A DNA stretch of 64,000 nt from Mesorhizobium sp. (GCF_004962245.1 NZ_SUHQ01000019.1:62001-126000), one strand, 5' to 3'. Shown: positions 32,714 to 44,262, counted from the stretch's first letter. Numbers and translations: made by a program. The notes: generated from the sequence alone by a model not told the origin.

Positions 32714-35700
32714 CTACTGGGGAACTCGAGGCCTGTGCCTCGGCATAGGCCTCTGCAGGATGTCCGGGTTCAGCAACAGGTTCGGGTTGATCTGCAGCGT
32801 CGGCGTCCTGCGGATCGGAATGCAGTCCGGATACTGTCCGACTGTCCCGGCCGGGCAGCGCCGTTTGACGATCGGCTGGCACTGGCTGTTGATCAGCCTT
32901 GAGCCGGGCGCGCACTCCACCGACGGCCGGCGGCATGCGCCTCTGATCACCTCGGTCCCGCGCGGGCAGACACAGGCGCCGCGCTTGTTGTGAACCTGGC
33001 CGCGGATGGTGCACTGTTCCACGGTCGGCTTCTTGACGATCGGCACGCAGGCCCTGCCCTTCAGTTCCGTCCCCCTCGGGCAGACGCAGTCGCCGTTCTT
33101 GGTGCGGATCTGACCGCGCAGCAGCTTGCATTGCTCCACTACGGGCGGCTTTTTCCGGATCGGCCGGCAGGCGTCGCCCCTCAGTTCCGTTCCTCTCGGG
33201 CAGATGCAATCGCCATCCTGGGTACGGATCTGGCCGGGCAGCAGCTTGCACAGGCGTGCCGGCGGCTCGTCGGTCGACACGCACCTGCCGTTCTCCAACT
33301 CGGTTCCGCGCGGGCAGATACAACGCCCGTCGGAGGTCCGGATCTGGCCCTTGAGCAGCACGCAGCGCTGCGGGTCCTTCGGTTTCGGTATGATGACCGT
33401 GCCGCCACCGGACGAGCACTGGCCGTTGCGGAAAATTGTGCCTGGCGGGCAGACGCAGTTGCCGGCGTCGTTCATGACAAAGCCTCGCGAGCACTCCTTC
33501 TTCACCTCACGCTTGATGGCGAAGGGATGGCAGGCATAGGCCTTGCCGCGATCGCCCTGCACGTCGGTCAGGTCGCGGGAGAGCACGTCGCCTGCGCCTC
33601 GCACCGGCGTGTCGGGAGACAGCACGCCGACGCAGTTCTGGCCACTGACGGTATCCTGCAGATTGGTCAGGCGGCCGCCGTCGGGAATGATCACGGTCAC
33701 ACGGTGAACGTGGCTTTCCCCGGCGCCGAGCGTCAGGTTCGCGACGCAGGAGGCAGGCAAGGTCGCCGGCTCCGGCGTGCAGCCGAAGGGCGGCTCGATC
33801 GAGGTGATCGCAACACCTTCCAGCCGGCCGAGTCCGTCCAGGCCGATCGCATCCCCGATGCGAACCGGACCGGAGAAGGCGCTCGCCCCATCGTTCGCGA
33901 TGGTGATCGCGAACGAGCAGGGTTGACCGACCCGGCACTCTGCATCGCCGGTCTTCTCAACACGGATGGTCGAGGTGCCGCCGCCCTTGGCGCAAGCCCG
34001 GCCGATCGGATAGACGATGTCGTCGCCAGGCGCCGGGCCGTAAGAGCCGCGTGCGCAGTTCTCGAACGCGCCATTGGCGGCAACCGTCACGTCGAAGTGG
34101 CGGCTGGTTCCGGGAGTCATGACAGCGCCCGGAATCCGGCACGACAGCGTATTGGCTGGAACCGGTCCGCAAGCCCATTCCGCGCCGTCAGGGGTGACGG
34201 TCTGGATCTGGACGGGCGCGCCGCCGGCCACCAGCGTGGCGGCATCGTTGACCCTCACCGGACCGGTGGGAGCAGCGGTGCCGGTGCTGATGACGGTGAT
34301 GCGGCAGGTAACGGCCGCATCACCGGCCAGCGAACCGTTGCACACTTTGGTGATGCGCATGGCCGGCTTGCCACCGTCGGGATGACGGATGCGTTGCTTG
34401 GCGCAGGCCCGATTGTTGGTGAGGTCGCCCTCACCTGGGATGGCCTTCACCTCGGCGCAGTTCTCGACCGTGTCCGGCCGGTAACCGGCCGGCATCACCG
34501 CCTTGACGAAGATCGGCGTCGAGGCGCCCGGCAAGAGCACGATACCGGCATTGTCGCAGCGGAACTGGCCGGGGCCGTTCGGACCGCATGTCCAGGGCGG
34601 GGTCGGGCCGAAGGTCGAGGACGCCGGCGTGCCGCCCGGATAGGTGTCGATGACCGTCAGCGGCCCGTCATGGGGGACGCCGCCGTTGTTGATGATGTCG
34701 ATCACGAAGGTGCAGACACCATCGGCCGTGCAAGCCTCGGTGCGGGCACGCTTCTTTAGGATCAGATCGACCTTCCTTTCCACCGGCGGCCGGCAGTCGC
34801 GATCACGGTCGCCACGCCGGCAGATCGGGATCGAGGCGCAGCCGCGGTCGTTTTGCTGGCTGCCGAACAGCGGCTTGCCGCTGGCGCCATAATTATAGGC
34901 GGCGCAGTTGCGCAAGACGCGGCCTTGCCAGCCTCCGGTCGGCTTGAAGCCGAGTTCGAGGTCGAGAGAGGCACCCGGGTTGAGCGTGGTCACCGGATGG
35001 GTACACGTCATTGGGGTTGTCGCCGGCGCACAGACCCAGGGCGCATTCGGCCCTGAATCGAGAGTGGAGCCGGCAGGCAAGGTCACTTCATCGAGAACGA
35101 TCTTGCCGTGGTAGGGCCCGTCACCGACATTGGTGACCCTGATGGTGAAGTCGCAGCCGCCGCCCATCGTGCAACGCCGAACCTCGGCGCGTTTTTCGAC
35201 CTTGAGATCCGGCTCCTTGTCCTTGGGCGGGCATCTCTGGTCACGCGGAATGACGATGTCGATCGTCTGCGTGCAGCACAGGCCCCAGCCCTCCTCCGGG
35301 CCGGCATAGGTTTCGATGCCGGTGACGACGAGGTGGATGACGTCGCCGGGTGAGGCACCGACGATCTTCCAGTCGAGCACGCCGCCGCCCTCCGGCACCA
35401 ACTGCGTGTCGGGGATGATGGTGATGCCGGGCGTCGTCGTCGAAAGCTGTACCCACTTGCCGGCCATCTCGGCGCCAACCGGCATGTGATAGATGAAGGC
35501 GCCGCCGCCGGGCACGCAATCGACTGTGCCGCGTTCCACCTTGAAGCATTCCTTCCCGGGAGGCGGTGGCGGCCGATCGCATTTGGTGACGTCGATCTTG
35601 ATCGAGGTCTTTTCGCCGGTGAGGAAATTGCCGTCGTCCGGCTTGCCCGGGTCCTGCGACGGGATGATGGTCCCCGTGCCGGGTCCGACGGTTATCTTGA

Positions 35701-36418
35701 TCATGCCCTGATTGTCGACGACTGTCGGCGAGGCAAACGCCGCATGGTCGATCTTGGCGGTGATCTGGAAGGTGACGACGCGCTCGTTGGGAGCGCCGAC
35801 GCCGTCGAGATCGCTGGCGGAAATCCGGAAATCGGAAACCGTTGCTGTATCGTTCGGATTGGCCGACGTGCTGATCGTAGCACCGGGCAGCGGCCCGCCG
35901 GACGCATCCGTGCCGTCGCCGGACACATGCACGCCGACGATCCGCAGGCCATGCGGGAGCTGGTCCTTGAAGTCGATCTTGGCTTTTTCCAGCGCGGCCG
36001 CGAGGCCTGGGCTGGCAAAAGCTTGCGGGCTGCCGCGCAAGCCGAAGCTCAGGGAATATACGGCATGGTCGCAGCCTCGTTGTCTGCCTTTCTTGGTGAA
36101 AAAAGGCACCACCCGGCCGGGCCGCGGATTGACGATGCGCGGCTCATCGAGGTCGAAGCCGAAATCGGGACTGGCGGTTTCGAGCGGACCGGAATCGGTG
36201 GGCTTGTCGAGGTCGGTCTGGCTGGCCTGAGCCGGAACGATATCCTGGGCGAAACCTGGCACCGGGTTCAGCATGGCGACCGCGACACCGGCCGCCATCA
36301 GCCAGCGCGCGCCACGCCTGGCAAGTGACAGGGGCTTTATGGTCGTCCCCATGCCGGTTGCTTGATTGCCGGTTGCTTGATTGCTCGTCGCGAACGGGGA
36401 ACGTGCTGAAATGCTCAT
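32714..36418 (-). CDS. Large secreted protein with DUF11-like domains and four-cysteine repeats (protein B)
   Basis: This 1234-aa exported protein has a signal segment at about residues 30-55 (WLMAAGVAVAMLNPVPGFAQ). An N-terminal domain contains CFKVERGTVDCVPGGGAFIY and ends near GLCCTQTIDIVIP. Four tandem Ig-like domains of the DUF11 type follow (KVEKRAEVRRCTMGGGCDF, LKKRARTEACTADGVCTF, ITKVCNGSLAGDAAVTC, VEKTGDAECRVGQPCSF). Near residue ~990 begin five C-x(n)-G-x-C-x-CP-x-GT repeats (ICPRGTELENGRC, ICPRGTELRGDAC, VCPRGTELKGRAC). ATG 36418 has GGGAAG upstream. It is 11 bp after protein A. Function unknown; an extracellular or outer-surface structural role is plausible. Confidence 0.85.
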   Translation of the reverse strand: MSISARSPFATSNQATGNQATGMGTTIKPLSLARRGARWLMAAGVAVAMLNPVPGFAQDIVPAQASQTDLDKPTDSGPLETASPDFGFDLDEPRIVNPRPGRVVPFFTKKGRQRGCDHAVYSLSFGLRGSPQAFASPGLAAALEKAKIDFKDQLPHGLRIVGVHVSGDGTDASGGPLPGATISTSANPNDTATVSDFRISASDLDGVGAPNERVVTFQITAKIDHAAFASPTVVDNQGMIKITVGPGTGTIIPSQDPGKPDDGNFLTGEKTSIKIDVTKCDRPPPPPGKECFKVERGTVDCVPGGGAFIYHMPVGAEMAGKWVQLSTTTPGITIIPDTQLVPEGGGVLDWKIVGASPGDVIHLVVTGIETYAGPEEGWGLCCTQTIDIVIPRDQRCPPKDKEPDLKVEKRAEVRRCTMGGGCDFTIRVTNVGDGPYHGKIVLDEVTLPAGSTLDSGPNAPWVCAPATTPMTCTHPVTTLNPGASLDLELGFKPTGGWQGRVLRNCAAYNYGASGKPLFGSQQNDRGCASIPICRRGDRDRDCRPPVERKVDLILKKRARTEACTADGVCTFVIDIINNGGVPHDGPLTVIDTYPGGTPASSTFGPTPPWTCGPNGPGQFRCDNAGIVLLPGASTPIFVKAVMPAGYRPDTVENCAEVKAIPGEGDLTNNRACAKQRIRHPDGGKPAMRITKVCNGSLAGDAAVTCRITVISTGTAAPTGPVRVNDAATLVAGGAPVQIQTVTPDGAEWACGPVPANTLSCRIPGAVMTPGTSRHFDVTVAANGAFENCARGSYGPAPGDDIVYPIGRACAKGGGTSTIRVEKTGDAECRVGQPCSFAITIANDGASAFSGPVRIGDAIGLDGLGRLEGVAITSIEPPFGCTPEPATLPASCVANLTLGAGESHVHRVTVIIPDGGRLTNLQDTVSGQNCVGVLSPDTPVRGAGDVLSRDLTDVQGDRGKAYACHPFAIKREVKKECSRGFVMNDAGNCVCPPGTIFRNGQCSSGGGTVIIPKPKDPQRCVLLKGQIRTSDGRCICPRGTELENGRCVSTDEPPARLCKLLPGQIRTQDGDCICPRGTELRGDACRPIRKKPPVVEQCKLLRGQIRTKNGDCVCPRGTELKGRACVPIVKKPTVEQCTIRGQVHNKRGACVCPRGTEVIRGACRRPSVECAPGSRLINSQCQPIVKRRCPAGTVGQYPDCIPIRRTPTLQINPNLLLNPDILQRPMPRHRPRVPQ

Positions 36419-36429
36419 CTTCCCGCTCC

Positions 36430-38478
36430 TCAACGTTCGCAGCTGACGGCTGGGGTTCTGAGCGGCACGGTCATCTTGCAGCAAGGGAAGTAGCCGCCCT
36501 TGTCGCGGTCGGACTGCCTGTAGAAGCAGAGCCCGACATCGACCGTCTCACCAGGATAATGGCCGGTGATGCCGATCGTGTGGGGCGCGCCGGGAGCATG
36601 CGACAGGGGTGAAGTCACCGCGACGCCTGGTGTCCTGGACAGAGCCTTGATCGAATCGCCGCCGAAGCCGGCAGAGTCGTGGAGATAGAGTTCGGCCTCG
36701 AGGCCGGAAGGCGTGCAGAAATACCTGACATCCTCGACATCGAGGCAAGGAGACACACCACCGGGGGGCGGGAAGTCGGGCGGATAGAAAGGTGGCAGGT
36801 AACCGCCGCCCGGTATCTGCTCATAATAGCCCGCACGGCCCTCGCAGGGGCGCCAGACCTCGACGTCGCCGACATGACCCTGAACCTCGGGACCTTGAAC
36901 CTCGGAACCTTCAATCTCGGGGTCTTCGAAATAGCCGTCGAAGTCGACGAACCACGAGCTGAAGGGCGGCACGTTGGCCGGCTTGACCAGCGCCGTCGGC
37001 GTGATCTGGACACCGTGTACGGCAAGCGGGCCGCCAGCGGCGAGCTGTTCGGCGAGTGCTGGATTGTCGCGCAGTTTGTCGCCTGACTTAACCAGCGTGT
37101 CGGTGCAGACGCTCGTGTCGAGATTGCCGTCGGCGTCATAGCCATATTGCAGGTCAAGACCGCCGGCCGACTGCCGATTGTCTTGCGGGAAGCCGACCGC
37201 ATATTCCTGCGGCATTTCCACCCAGACCGTGACCGTCGCCGGATCGTCCGGGTTTTCGCGCCAGTAGCGGATGACCTCGCCCTTGCCGGACTCGGCGAAC
37301 TGGCTGTAGTCGTAGCGGTTTTCCACCGGGCCGCGCTGGGCCAGGTACATAAAGCCCTTGTTGTCGAAGGCGATATCGGTGACGGCGTGATCCTTGTCAG
37401 CCTTGACCGTCAACTCCCAGCGCGGGTCGCCGGCAAAGCTGCCGTCGCGGGTAACGCCAACCGACCAGATCTCGGCCTTTTCACCGACCGAATAATAGAG
37501 CCGGCCGCCATGATAGGCGACGGACCAGACCCTGCGCTCGTCCTGCGTGTAGCCCCAACTATCGGGATCTTCGCTGTCGAAGACCGCGCCCTCGATGTCC
37601 ATCACCGAGCCATCGTCGGCAAGCGGGGCGAGCCCGTGCGCCGGGCGCCCGGCAACGCCGTGGTCGAACGTGTCGACCGGCGCGCCGTTGGCGTCGATGC
37701 GGTGGATGAGACCGGTGTCGAGGTCACTGGCGAAGAACTGGCGGTGAACATTGTCGAAAGAGATGTCGCCGACGCCGGGACCGCTGTTGGTATCGATATC
37801 GGCGAATTTGCTCACCTGGCCGGTGATGCCGTCGATCTTCCAGACCGTGCCCGGTCCGCCACCGCTCTCGGTGCCGAACTGACCGTCCATGAAGGTAGCG
37901 CCGGCAGCACCGCGACGCTGCCGCTCTGGGCGACCGTCCGCATCTTCGTCCGATGTGACGATGCGGATGCCGTGCAGCGAGGTGGCGCCGGCATAGAGGT
38001 TCGGAATGCCTGAGGGAACGCCATCGCGGACGCCGTCGTCATAGGTGATGCCGAACACCTGGCCGATCTGCCCAGCCGTCACTTCGAAGGGCGGCGGCGT
38101 GAAGACGAGCTGGCCGGAGGCCGGCCCGCCGAGCCTTGAAACGTCGAAAACGCGCAAGGTTGCGCGCGTCGTGTCGATGAAGGTTTCGTCGACCGGATCG
38201 ACGCCGGGCGGCAAGCCCTCTTCGAAACTGGGGCCCTCTTCGAAATTGGGGCCCTCTTCGAAATTGGGAATGACGGTGCCGGAAAATCCGGTCACCGCCA
38301 TCGAACCTGGATAAATGATCTGCGTTTCCTGCGCCTGAGCGGTACCGCCAAGCCACAGGGTGGTGGCGAGCGCCAGCGCCAGGAAGCCGCCGGTTGCCAA
38401 GAATCCACTGGTTAATTGGGTCGTACGGCGCAAGCAGCCAGCACGAGAGTGCACGAACGAGCCGTGGTCGCAAGACAT
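36430..38478 (-). CDS. Secreted beta-propeller-like protein (protein A of the surface cluster)
   Basis: This 682-aa protein has an N-terminal signal (FLALALATTLWLGGTAQA, then QETQ). Just after it is a triple NFEEGP-type repeat encoded by three 18-bp tandem units (38216-38269). Residues ~130-480 contain propeller-like strands with aspartates (FADIDTNSGPGVGDISFDN, TDIAFDNKGFMYLAQRGP). The C-terminal ~110 residues (CLDVEDVRYFC to GYFPCCKMTVPL) match the N-terminal domain of protein B in cysteine pattern and spacing. ATG 38478 follows GGGGGGAA. It is the first gene of the minus-strand unit. Function unknown. Confidence 0.82.
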   Translation of the reverse strand: MSCDHGSFVHSRAGCLRRTTQLTSGFLATGGFLALALATTLWLGGTAQAQETQIIYPGSMAVTGFSGTVIPNFEEGPNFEEGPSFEEGLPPGVDPVDETFIDTTRATLRVFDVSRLGGPASGQLVFTPPPFEVTAGQIGQVFGITYDDGVRDGVPSGIPNLYAGATSLHGIRIVTSDEDADGRPERQRRGAAGATFMDGQFGTESGGGPGTVWKIDGITGQVSKFADIDTNSGPGVGDISFDNVHRQFFASDLDTGLIHRIDANGAPVDTFDHGVAGRPAHGLAPLADDGSVMDIEGAVFDSEDPDSWGYTQDERRVWSVAYHGGRLYYSVGEKAEIWSVGVTRDGSFAGDPRWELTVKADKDHAVTDIAFDNKGFMYLAQRGPVENRYDYSQFAESGKGEVIRYWRENPDDPATVTVWVEMPQEYAVGFPQDNRQSAGGLDLQYGYDADGNLDTSVCTDTLVKSGDKLRDNPALAEQLAAGGPLAVHGVQITPTALVKPANVPPFSSWFVDFDGYFEDPEIEGSEVQGPEVQGHVGDVEVWRPCEGRAGYYEQIPGGGYLPPFYPPDFPPPGGVSPCLDVEDVRYFCTPSGLEAELYLHDSAGFGGDSIKALSRTPGVAVTSPLSHAPGAPHTIGITGHYPGETVDVGLCFYRQSDRDKGGYFPCCKMTVPLRTPAVSCER

Positions 38479-39067
38479 GAAATTCCCCCCGCAGGCGACG
38501 GGAGAAACATCCGGCGTTGCCGCGCAAATCAGGGCAAGGCGCGACGTTCCGGCACGTTTTTCCCTGATCGAATTGTCTGCTTTCCTCATAGTCACGATAC
38601 GCCGGCTCTTACGCAGGGTCAACGGAAGCAGCGGAAAGCCCAGCGCATCGACGCCGTCCCGAAAGCGGTGGTCGCACTGAGTTCCCGTTGTTCTCGGCGA
38701 CCGTGGAATCTCTGGGTTTCCAGTCATGGGGCTTTCCTTTCCGGGGCCGCACCATGCGGCACCTGGGTGTCAGTCGCGAACGGACGCGGAAAGGTTCATG
38801 GGAAGCGCTGGACGGCCTGGGCTCACCGTGCCATGGCCGGGGAAGGGCCGGCCGGGCTGGCTCCGTCCCCCCGCAGGGCGGCTGGGGCAAAGGATGTTGG
38901 ACGCCTTGCGCAGAATGCTTGCGCGCCGCGCAGCCTGTTCTTATATACGCGCCAAGCCGTTCGGTGCCGGAATGCCGGTTGCCGGAACGGGATTTCTTGT
39001 GAACAGGGGCTTTCGTCGGAACGCCTGTACGGGTCCTGAGAGCCTGCTTAGCGGAGAGACTAGAAAA
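38479..39067. other. Long divergent intergenic region upstream of dnaK
   Basis: These 589 bp separate protein A from dnaK. Open frames here run through GC-rich sequence and lack family features or ribosome sites, so I call no gene. The right part contains the heat-shock promoter (38918-38946) and a dnaK leader of about 115 bases. The left part should hold the promoter for the secreted-protein unit, which I could not identify. Confidence 0.6.
38918..38946 (+). promoter_or_regulatory. RpoH (sigma32)-type heat-shock promoter of dnaK
   Basis: CTTG (38918-38921), an 18-bp spacer, then CTTATAT (38940-38946) fits the alphaproteobacterial RpoH consensus (CTTG ... CYTATNT). It lies about 120 bp upstream of the dnaK start codon. 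Confidence 0.75.
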
Positions 39068-40984
<1,917 letters not shown>

Positions 40985-41008
40985 ACCGTCTGACGGCAGA
41001 TAAAGCGG

Positions 41009-41037
41009 AAAAGCCCGGCGCAAAGCCGGGCTTTTTT
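41009..41037 (+). terminator. Intrinsic terminator between dnaK and dnaJ
   Basis: AAAAGCCCGGC-GCAAA-GCCGGGCTTTTTT forms a GC-rich stem with a run of six T. It ends about 160 bp before dnaJ, so dnaJ is either expressed by readthrough or from its own promoter in 41038-41196. Confidence 0.85.
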
Positions 41038-41196
41038 GCAACCCTTGCTGAAAAAATGCTGGGCTTGGCCGAAAAAATGCGAGCAATCCCGCGTCGACAC
41101 TGGCATCCCGGCCCCATCGCACCTAAATCGGAACTGCGTGCCGGCGAACGACGCAACAGGGCTTCAAGACGTTGAATATCCGGACTGCAGGAAAAA

Positions 41197-42327
41197 ATGA
41201 AAGCTGATTTCTACGAAACGTTGGGCGTGCAGAAGGGGGCCGACGAGAAGGAGCTCAAGAGCGCGTTCCGCAAGCTCGCCATGCAGTTCCATCCCGATCG
41301 CAATCCCGGCGATCATTCCTGCGAGCACAAATTCAAGGAAATCAACGAAGCCTACGAGACGCTGAAGGACCCGCAGAAGCGCGCGGCCTACGACCGTTTC
41401 GGCCACGCCGCCTTCGAACAGGGCGGCATGAATGGCGGCGCTCAAGGCTTCGGCGCCGGCGGTTTCGCCGACATCTTCGAGGATATCTTCGGCGACATGA
41501 TGGGCGGGCGCCAGCGCCGCTCGTCCAGCGGCCGCGAGCGCGGCGCCGACCTGCGCTACAATATGGAAATCACGCTGGAGGAGGCATTCACCGGCAAGAC
41601 CGCGCAAATTCGCGTCCCGGCCTCGATCTCCTGCACGGAGTGCTCCGGCAGCGGCGCCAAGCCTGGCACCCAGCCGGTCACCTGCTCGATGTGCAACGGC
41701 CACGGCAAGGTGCGCGCCACCCAGGGATTCTTTTCGATAGAGCGCACCTGCCCGCAATGCCAGGGGCGAGGCCAGACCATCAAGGAGCCGTGCCCGAAAT
41801 GCGCCGGCCAAGGCCGCGTCACCGAGGAGCGCTCGCTGTCGGTCAACATCCCTGCCGGCATCGAGGACGGCACTCGCATCCGCCTTGCCAATGAGGGTGA
41901 GGCCGGCCTGCGGGGCGGTCCGTCGGGCGATCTCTATATCTTCCTGGCGGTCAAGCCGCACGAATTCTTCCAGCGCGACGGCGCCGATCTTTACTGCAAG
42001 GTGCCGATCTCGATGACGACCGCCGCCCTTGGCGGCTCCTTCGAGGTGGCGACGCTGGACGGCACCCAGACGAAAGTGAAGGTGCCGGAAGGCACCCAGA
42101 ACGGCCGCCAGTTCCGTCTCAAGGGTAAGGGCATGCCGGTGCTGCGCCAGCACAACGTCGGCGATCTCTATATCCAGACCGCGGTCGAGACGCCGCAGAA
42201 CCTTTCCCGCCGCCAGCGCGAGCTATTGGAGGAGTTCGAGCAGCTTTCCTCGAAGGATAATTCGCCCCAGTCGAGCGGCTTTTTCGCCCGCATGAAGGAC
42301 TTTTTCGAAACCTTCGGCGAGCGCTGA
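41197..42327 (+). CDS. dnaJ: Chaperone protein DnaJ (Hsp40)
   Basis: This 376-aa co-chaperone stimulates the DnaK ATPase. It has the J domain with HPD (QFHPDRNPGD near residue 33), a short Gly/Phe region (GGAQGFGAGGFADIFEDIFG) and a zinc domain with four CxxCxGxG repeats (CTECSGSG, CSMCNGHG, CPQCQGRG, CPKCAGQG at about 148-210), then the C-terminal client domains. Length is typical. It follows dnaK and precedes pmtA, an arrangement known from rhizobia. Confidence 0.98.
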   Translation: MKADFYETLGVQKGADEKELKSAFRKLAMQFHPDRNPGDHSCEHKFKEINEAYETLKDPQKRAAYDRFGHAAFEQGGMNGGAQGFGAGGFADIFEDIFGDMMGGRQRRSSSGRERGADLRYNMEITLEEAFTGKTAQIRVPASISCTECSGSGAKPGTQPVTCSMCNGHGKVRATQGFFSIERTCPQCQGRGQTIKEPCPKCAGQGRVTEERSLSVNIPAGIEDGTRIRLANEGEAGLRGGPSGDLYIFLAVKPHEFFQRDGADLYCKVPISMTTAALGGSFEVATLDGTQTKVKVPEGTQNGRQFRLKGKGMPVLRQHNVGDLYIQTAVETPQNLSRRQRELLEEFEQLSSKDNSPQSSGFFARMKDFFETFGER

Positions 42328-42468
42328 TGCCTATTCTTGCCAATCGGGTATAGAGTACAATTAGCGGAAGCTTCCCAAGCGTCATCAACATCTTATACCG
42401 ACGTCCGCCTTGCCTTGGACACCGTAGCTGCTAAGTAGCCTCTCGGGGGAGCGTTCAGGAGAACTTGC

Positions 42469-43077
42469 ATGGCACATGGTCCCGGATTGCGAAAGGCGCT
42501 GGCGGAAAAGTTCGACGACGAACTGAAGTTCTTCAAGGGCTGGATCGACAAGCCGAAGGCGGTCGGTTCAATCGTGCCGACCAGTTCCATCACCGCCCGC
42601 AAGATGGCCTCCGTCGTCAACCCGAAATCGGGCCTGCCAGTGCTCGAAGTCGGACCCGGTACCGGCGTCATCACCCGAGCCATCCTCGCCCAGGGCGTAA
42701 AGCCTGAAAATCTCTATGCGGTCGAATATTCCACTGATTTCGTGCGCCATCTGCGCCAGCTCTATCCTGATATCAACGTCATCGAGGGCGACGCCTTCAA
42801 TCTCGATGCGACGCTCGGCGACAAGAGCGGACTGAAGTTCGATTCCGTCATCTCCGGCGTGCCGTTGCTCAATTTTCCAGTCGCCCAGCGCATCGCCTAT
42901 ATCGAAAGCCTTCTCGACCGCATCCCGGAGGGGCGCCCGATCGTACAGCTGACCTACGGCCCGCTGTCGCCGATCCCGCCCGGCCGCGGCGACTACACGG
43001 TCGAGCATTTCCATTTCGTCATTCGCAACATCCCGCCGACCCAGCTTTGGATCTACCGGCGCGGCAAGAGCAACTGA
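42469..43077 (+). CDS. pmtA: Phosphatidylethanolamine N-methyltransferase, PmtA type
   Basis: This 202-aa soluble SAM-dependent methyltransferase converts phosphatidylethanolamine stepwise to phosphatidylcholine at the membrane. It has the KAVGSIVPTSSITARKMASV start typical of the Sinorhizobium-type enzyme, the SAM motif LEVGPGTGVITRAIL near residue 62, DAFNLDATLG, and VISGVPLLNFPVAQR. Phosphatidylcholine is important for symbiotic rhizobia. It has its own upstream region of about 140 bp after dnaJ. Confidence 0.92.
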   Translation: MAHGPGLRKALAEKFDDELKFFKGWIDKPKAVGSIVPTSSITARKMASVVNPKSGLPVLEVGPGTGVITRAILAQGVKPENLYAVEYSTDFVRHLRQLYPDINVIEGDAFNLDATLGDKSGLKFDSVISGVPLLNFPVAQRIAYIESLLDRIPEGRPIVQLTYGPLSPIPPGRGDYTVEHFHFVIRNIPPTQLWIYRRGKSN

Positions 43078-43122
43078 GACGGGGCTGAAAAGCCGGGCTT
43101 TCCTTGGTTACCAGCCGGGCGA

Positions 43123-44130
43123 TCATGGCAAGGTGGGCTGGCTCGCCAATCGATCCAGAAATGCTGTCAGCCTTTCGAGCGCCTTTTCTCCGGCGCTGCT
43201 GTCGAGATCGAACTGATACTCATGCGGCAGGGCCGGGCTGTAATCGTTCGGAAAGAACAGCGTGTCGACGTCAACGCCCTGCGCCCTGATCGCCTCCGCC
43301 ATCAGGGCGGATTGCGGCGCCAGCGGATCGGCATTGCCGACCGAGACGAACGCCGGCGGAAACTGTGGCGTCAGATGCCGGTTGACGGAGAATTCGGCAA
43401 CGCGCGGGTCGTCACCCAATCGCTTCGTGCCGAGATATGACCAAATGACGGTCCTGATGAAATCCGCGAAAGGCCCTTCGGGCGTGACCATGGCAGCATC
43501 GTAGACACCGCAAAACAATGCGATGCCTCTCAGCTGCGTGCGCTCGATGGCGGGATTGACGCCGACTATGGCAGCATAGGCCGGATTGCCGACCGTAGCG
43601 GCCAACTGGGCGGCGATCTGCGAGCCCGCGGAATCGCCGGCGAGAAAAAGCCGGTTGGGATCGATCCGATAGCGGCCGGCATTGCGGGAAAGGAAGGCAA
43701 GCGCCTTGCCGGCCTGCAGGACCGGGGTCGGATAGCGCGCGCCCGGGGCAACCGAATAGCCGACGGAGACGGTGACATAGCCGCGTCCGGCCAGGATTTT
43801 CATGTAGTTGGAAACATCGGTCTTGTCTCCGGCAACGAAACCGCCGCCATGCACCCAGACGATTGCCGGCAAGGCTCGGCTAGGGGCCTGCGCCGGGAAG
43901 AAGACATCGAAACGCTCCTCCCGATTATCGCCATAGCGCTCGTCGCGCAGTTCGCCCACATTGGCTGGCACGTGCTTTTCAAGCGCGCGGTTCTTTTCCA
44001 CGGCATCCCTGTGGAAGGCATAGCGGATCAGAAGGACCGAAGGCCATGGGCTGAAGCTGAACGCGGCGTAGCTCGCTGCGACGGCCGTCACCAGACCGAC
44101 AAGGATATAGCCGACCCACCGCAATCTCAT
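43123..44130 (-). CDS. Alpha/beta hydrolase (HSL-type esterase/lipase)
   Basis: This 335-aa protein has an N-terminal membrane anchor or signal (YILVGLVTAVAASYAAFSF) and the oxyanion motif VWVHGGGFVAGDK near residue 92, with the catalytic elbow FLAGDSAGSQIAAQL near 163. VGNADPLAP and LPHEYQFDLD supply likely Asp and His. It is close to the hormone-sensitive-lipase family of acyl-ester hydrolases. It is convergent with pmtA and divergent from the FMN reductase gene; the substrate is unknown. Confidence 0.85.
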   Translation of the reverse strand: MRLRWVGYILVGLVTAVAASYAAFSFSPWPSVLLIRYAFHRDAVEKNRALEKHVPANVGELRDERYGDNREERFDVFFPAQAPSRALPAIVWVHGGGFVAGDKTDVSNYMKILAGRGYVTVSVGYSVAPGARYPTPVLQAGKALAFLSRNAGRYRIDPNRLFLAGDSAGSQIAAQLAATVGNPAYAAIVGVNPAIERTQLRGIALFCGVYDAAMVTPEGPFADFIRTVIWSYLGTKRLGDDPRVAEFSVNRHLTPQFPPAFVSVGNADPLAPQSALMAEAIRAQGVDVDTLFFPNDYSPALPHEYQFDLDSSAGEKALERLTAFLDRLASQPTLP

Positions 44131-44262
44131 GGCTGCACCCTATACATGGCATTGGACTCCGGCAAAGCGCCAGTGCCAGGGCAGTTAACAAGCCTCTGCA
44201 ATCTCGGCTATTGATTCGGTCCGTGCATCGCCTATAGCTGCAGGGACAGCAAGAGAACAGCG

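Noticed and set aside
32990..34759. A 589-codon plus-strand frame opposite the large secreted protein
   Set aside because: The minus strand has a signal peptide, repeated DUF11-like domains and patterned cysteines. The plus frame has none of these.
38216..38269. CRISPR-like repeat array
   Set aside because: The repeats are direct, 18 bp, without spacers, and in frame inside a coding sequence.
38726..39067. An N-terminally extended DnaK (752 aa) from an upstream start
   Set aside because: The conserved IGIDLGTTNS motif starts 4 residues after ATG 39068. The upstream part contains the RpoH promoter and is low-information GC-rich sequence.
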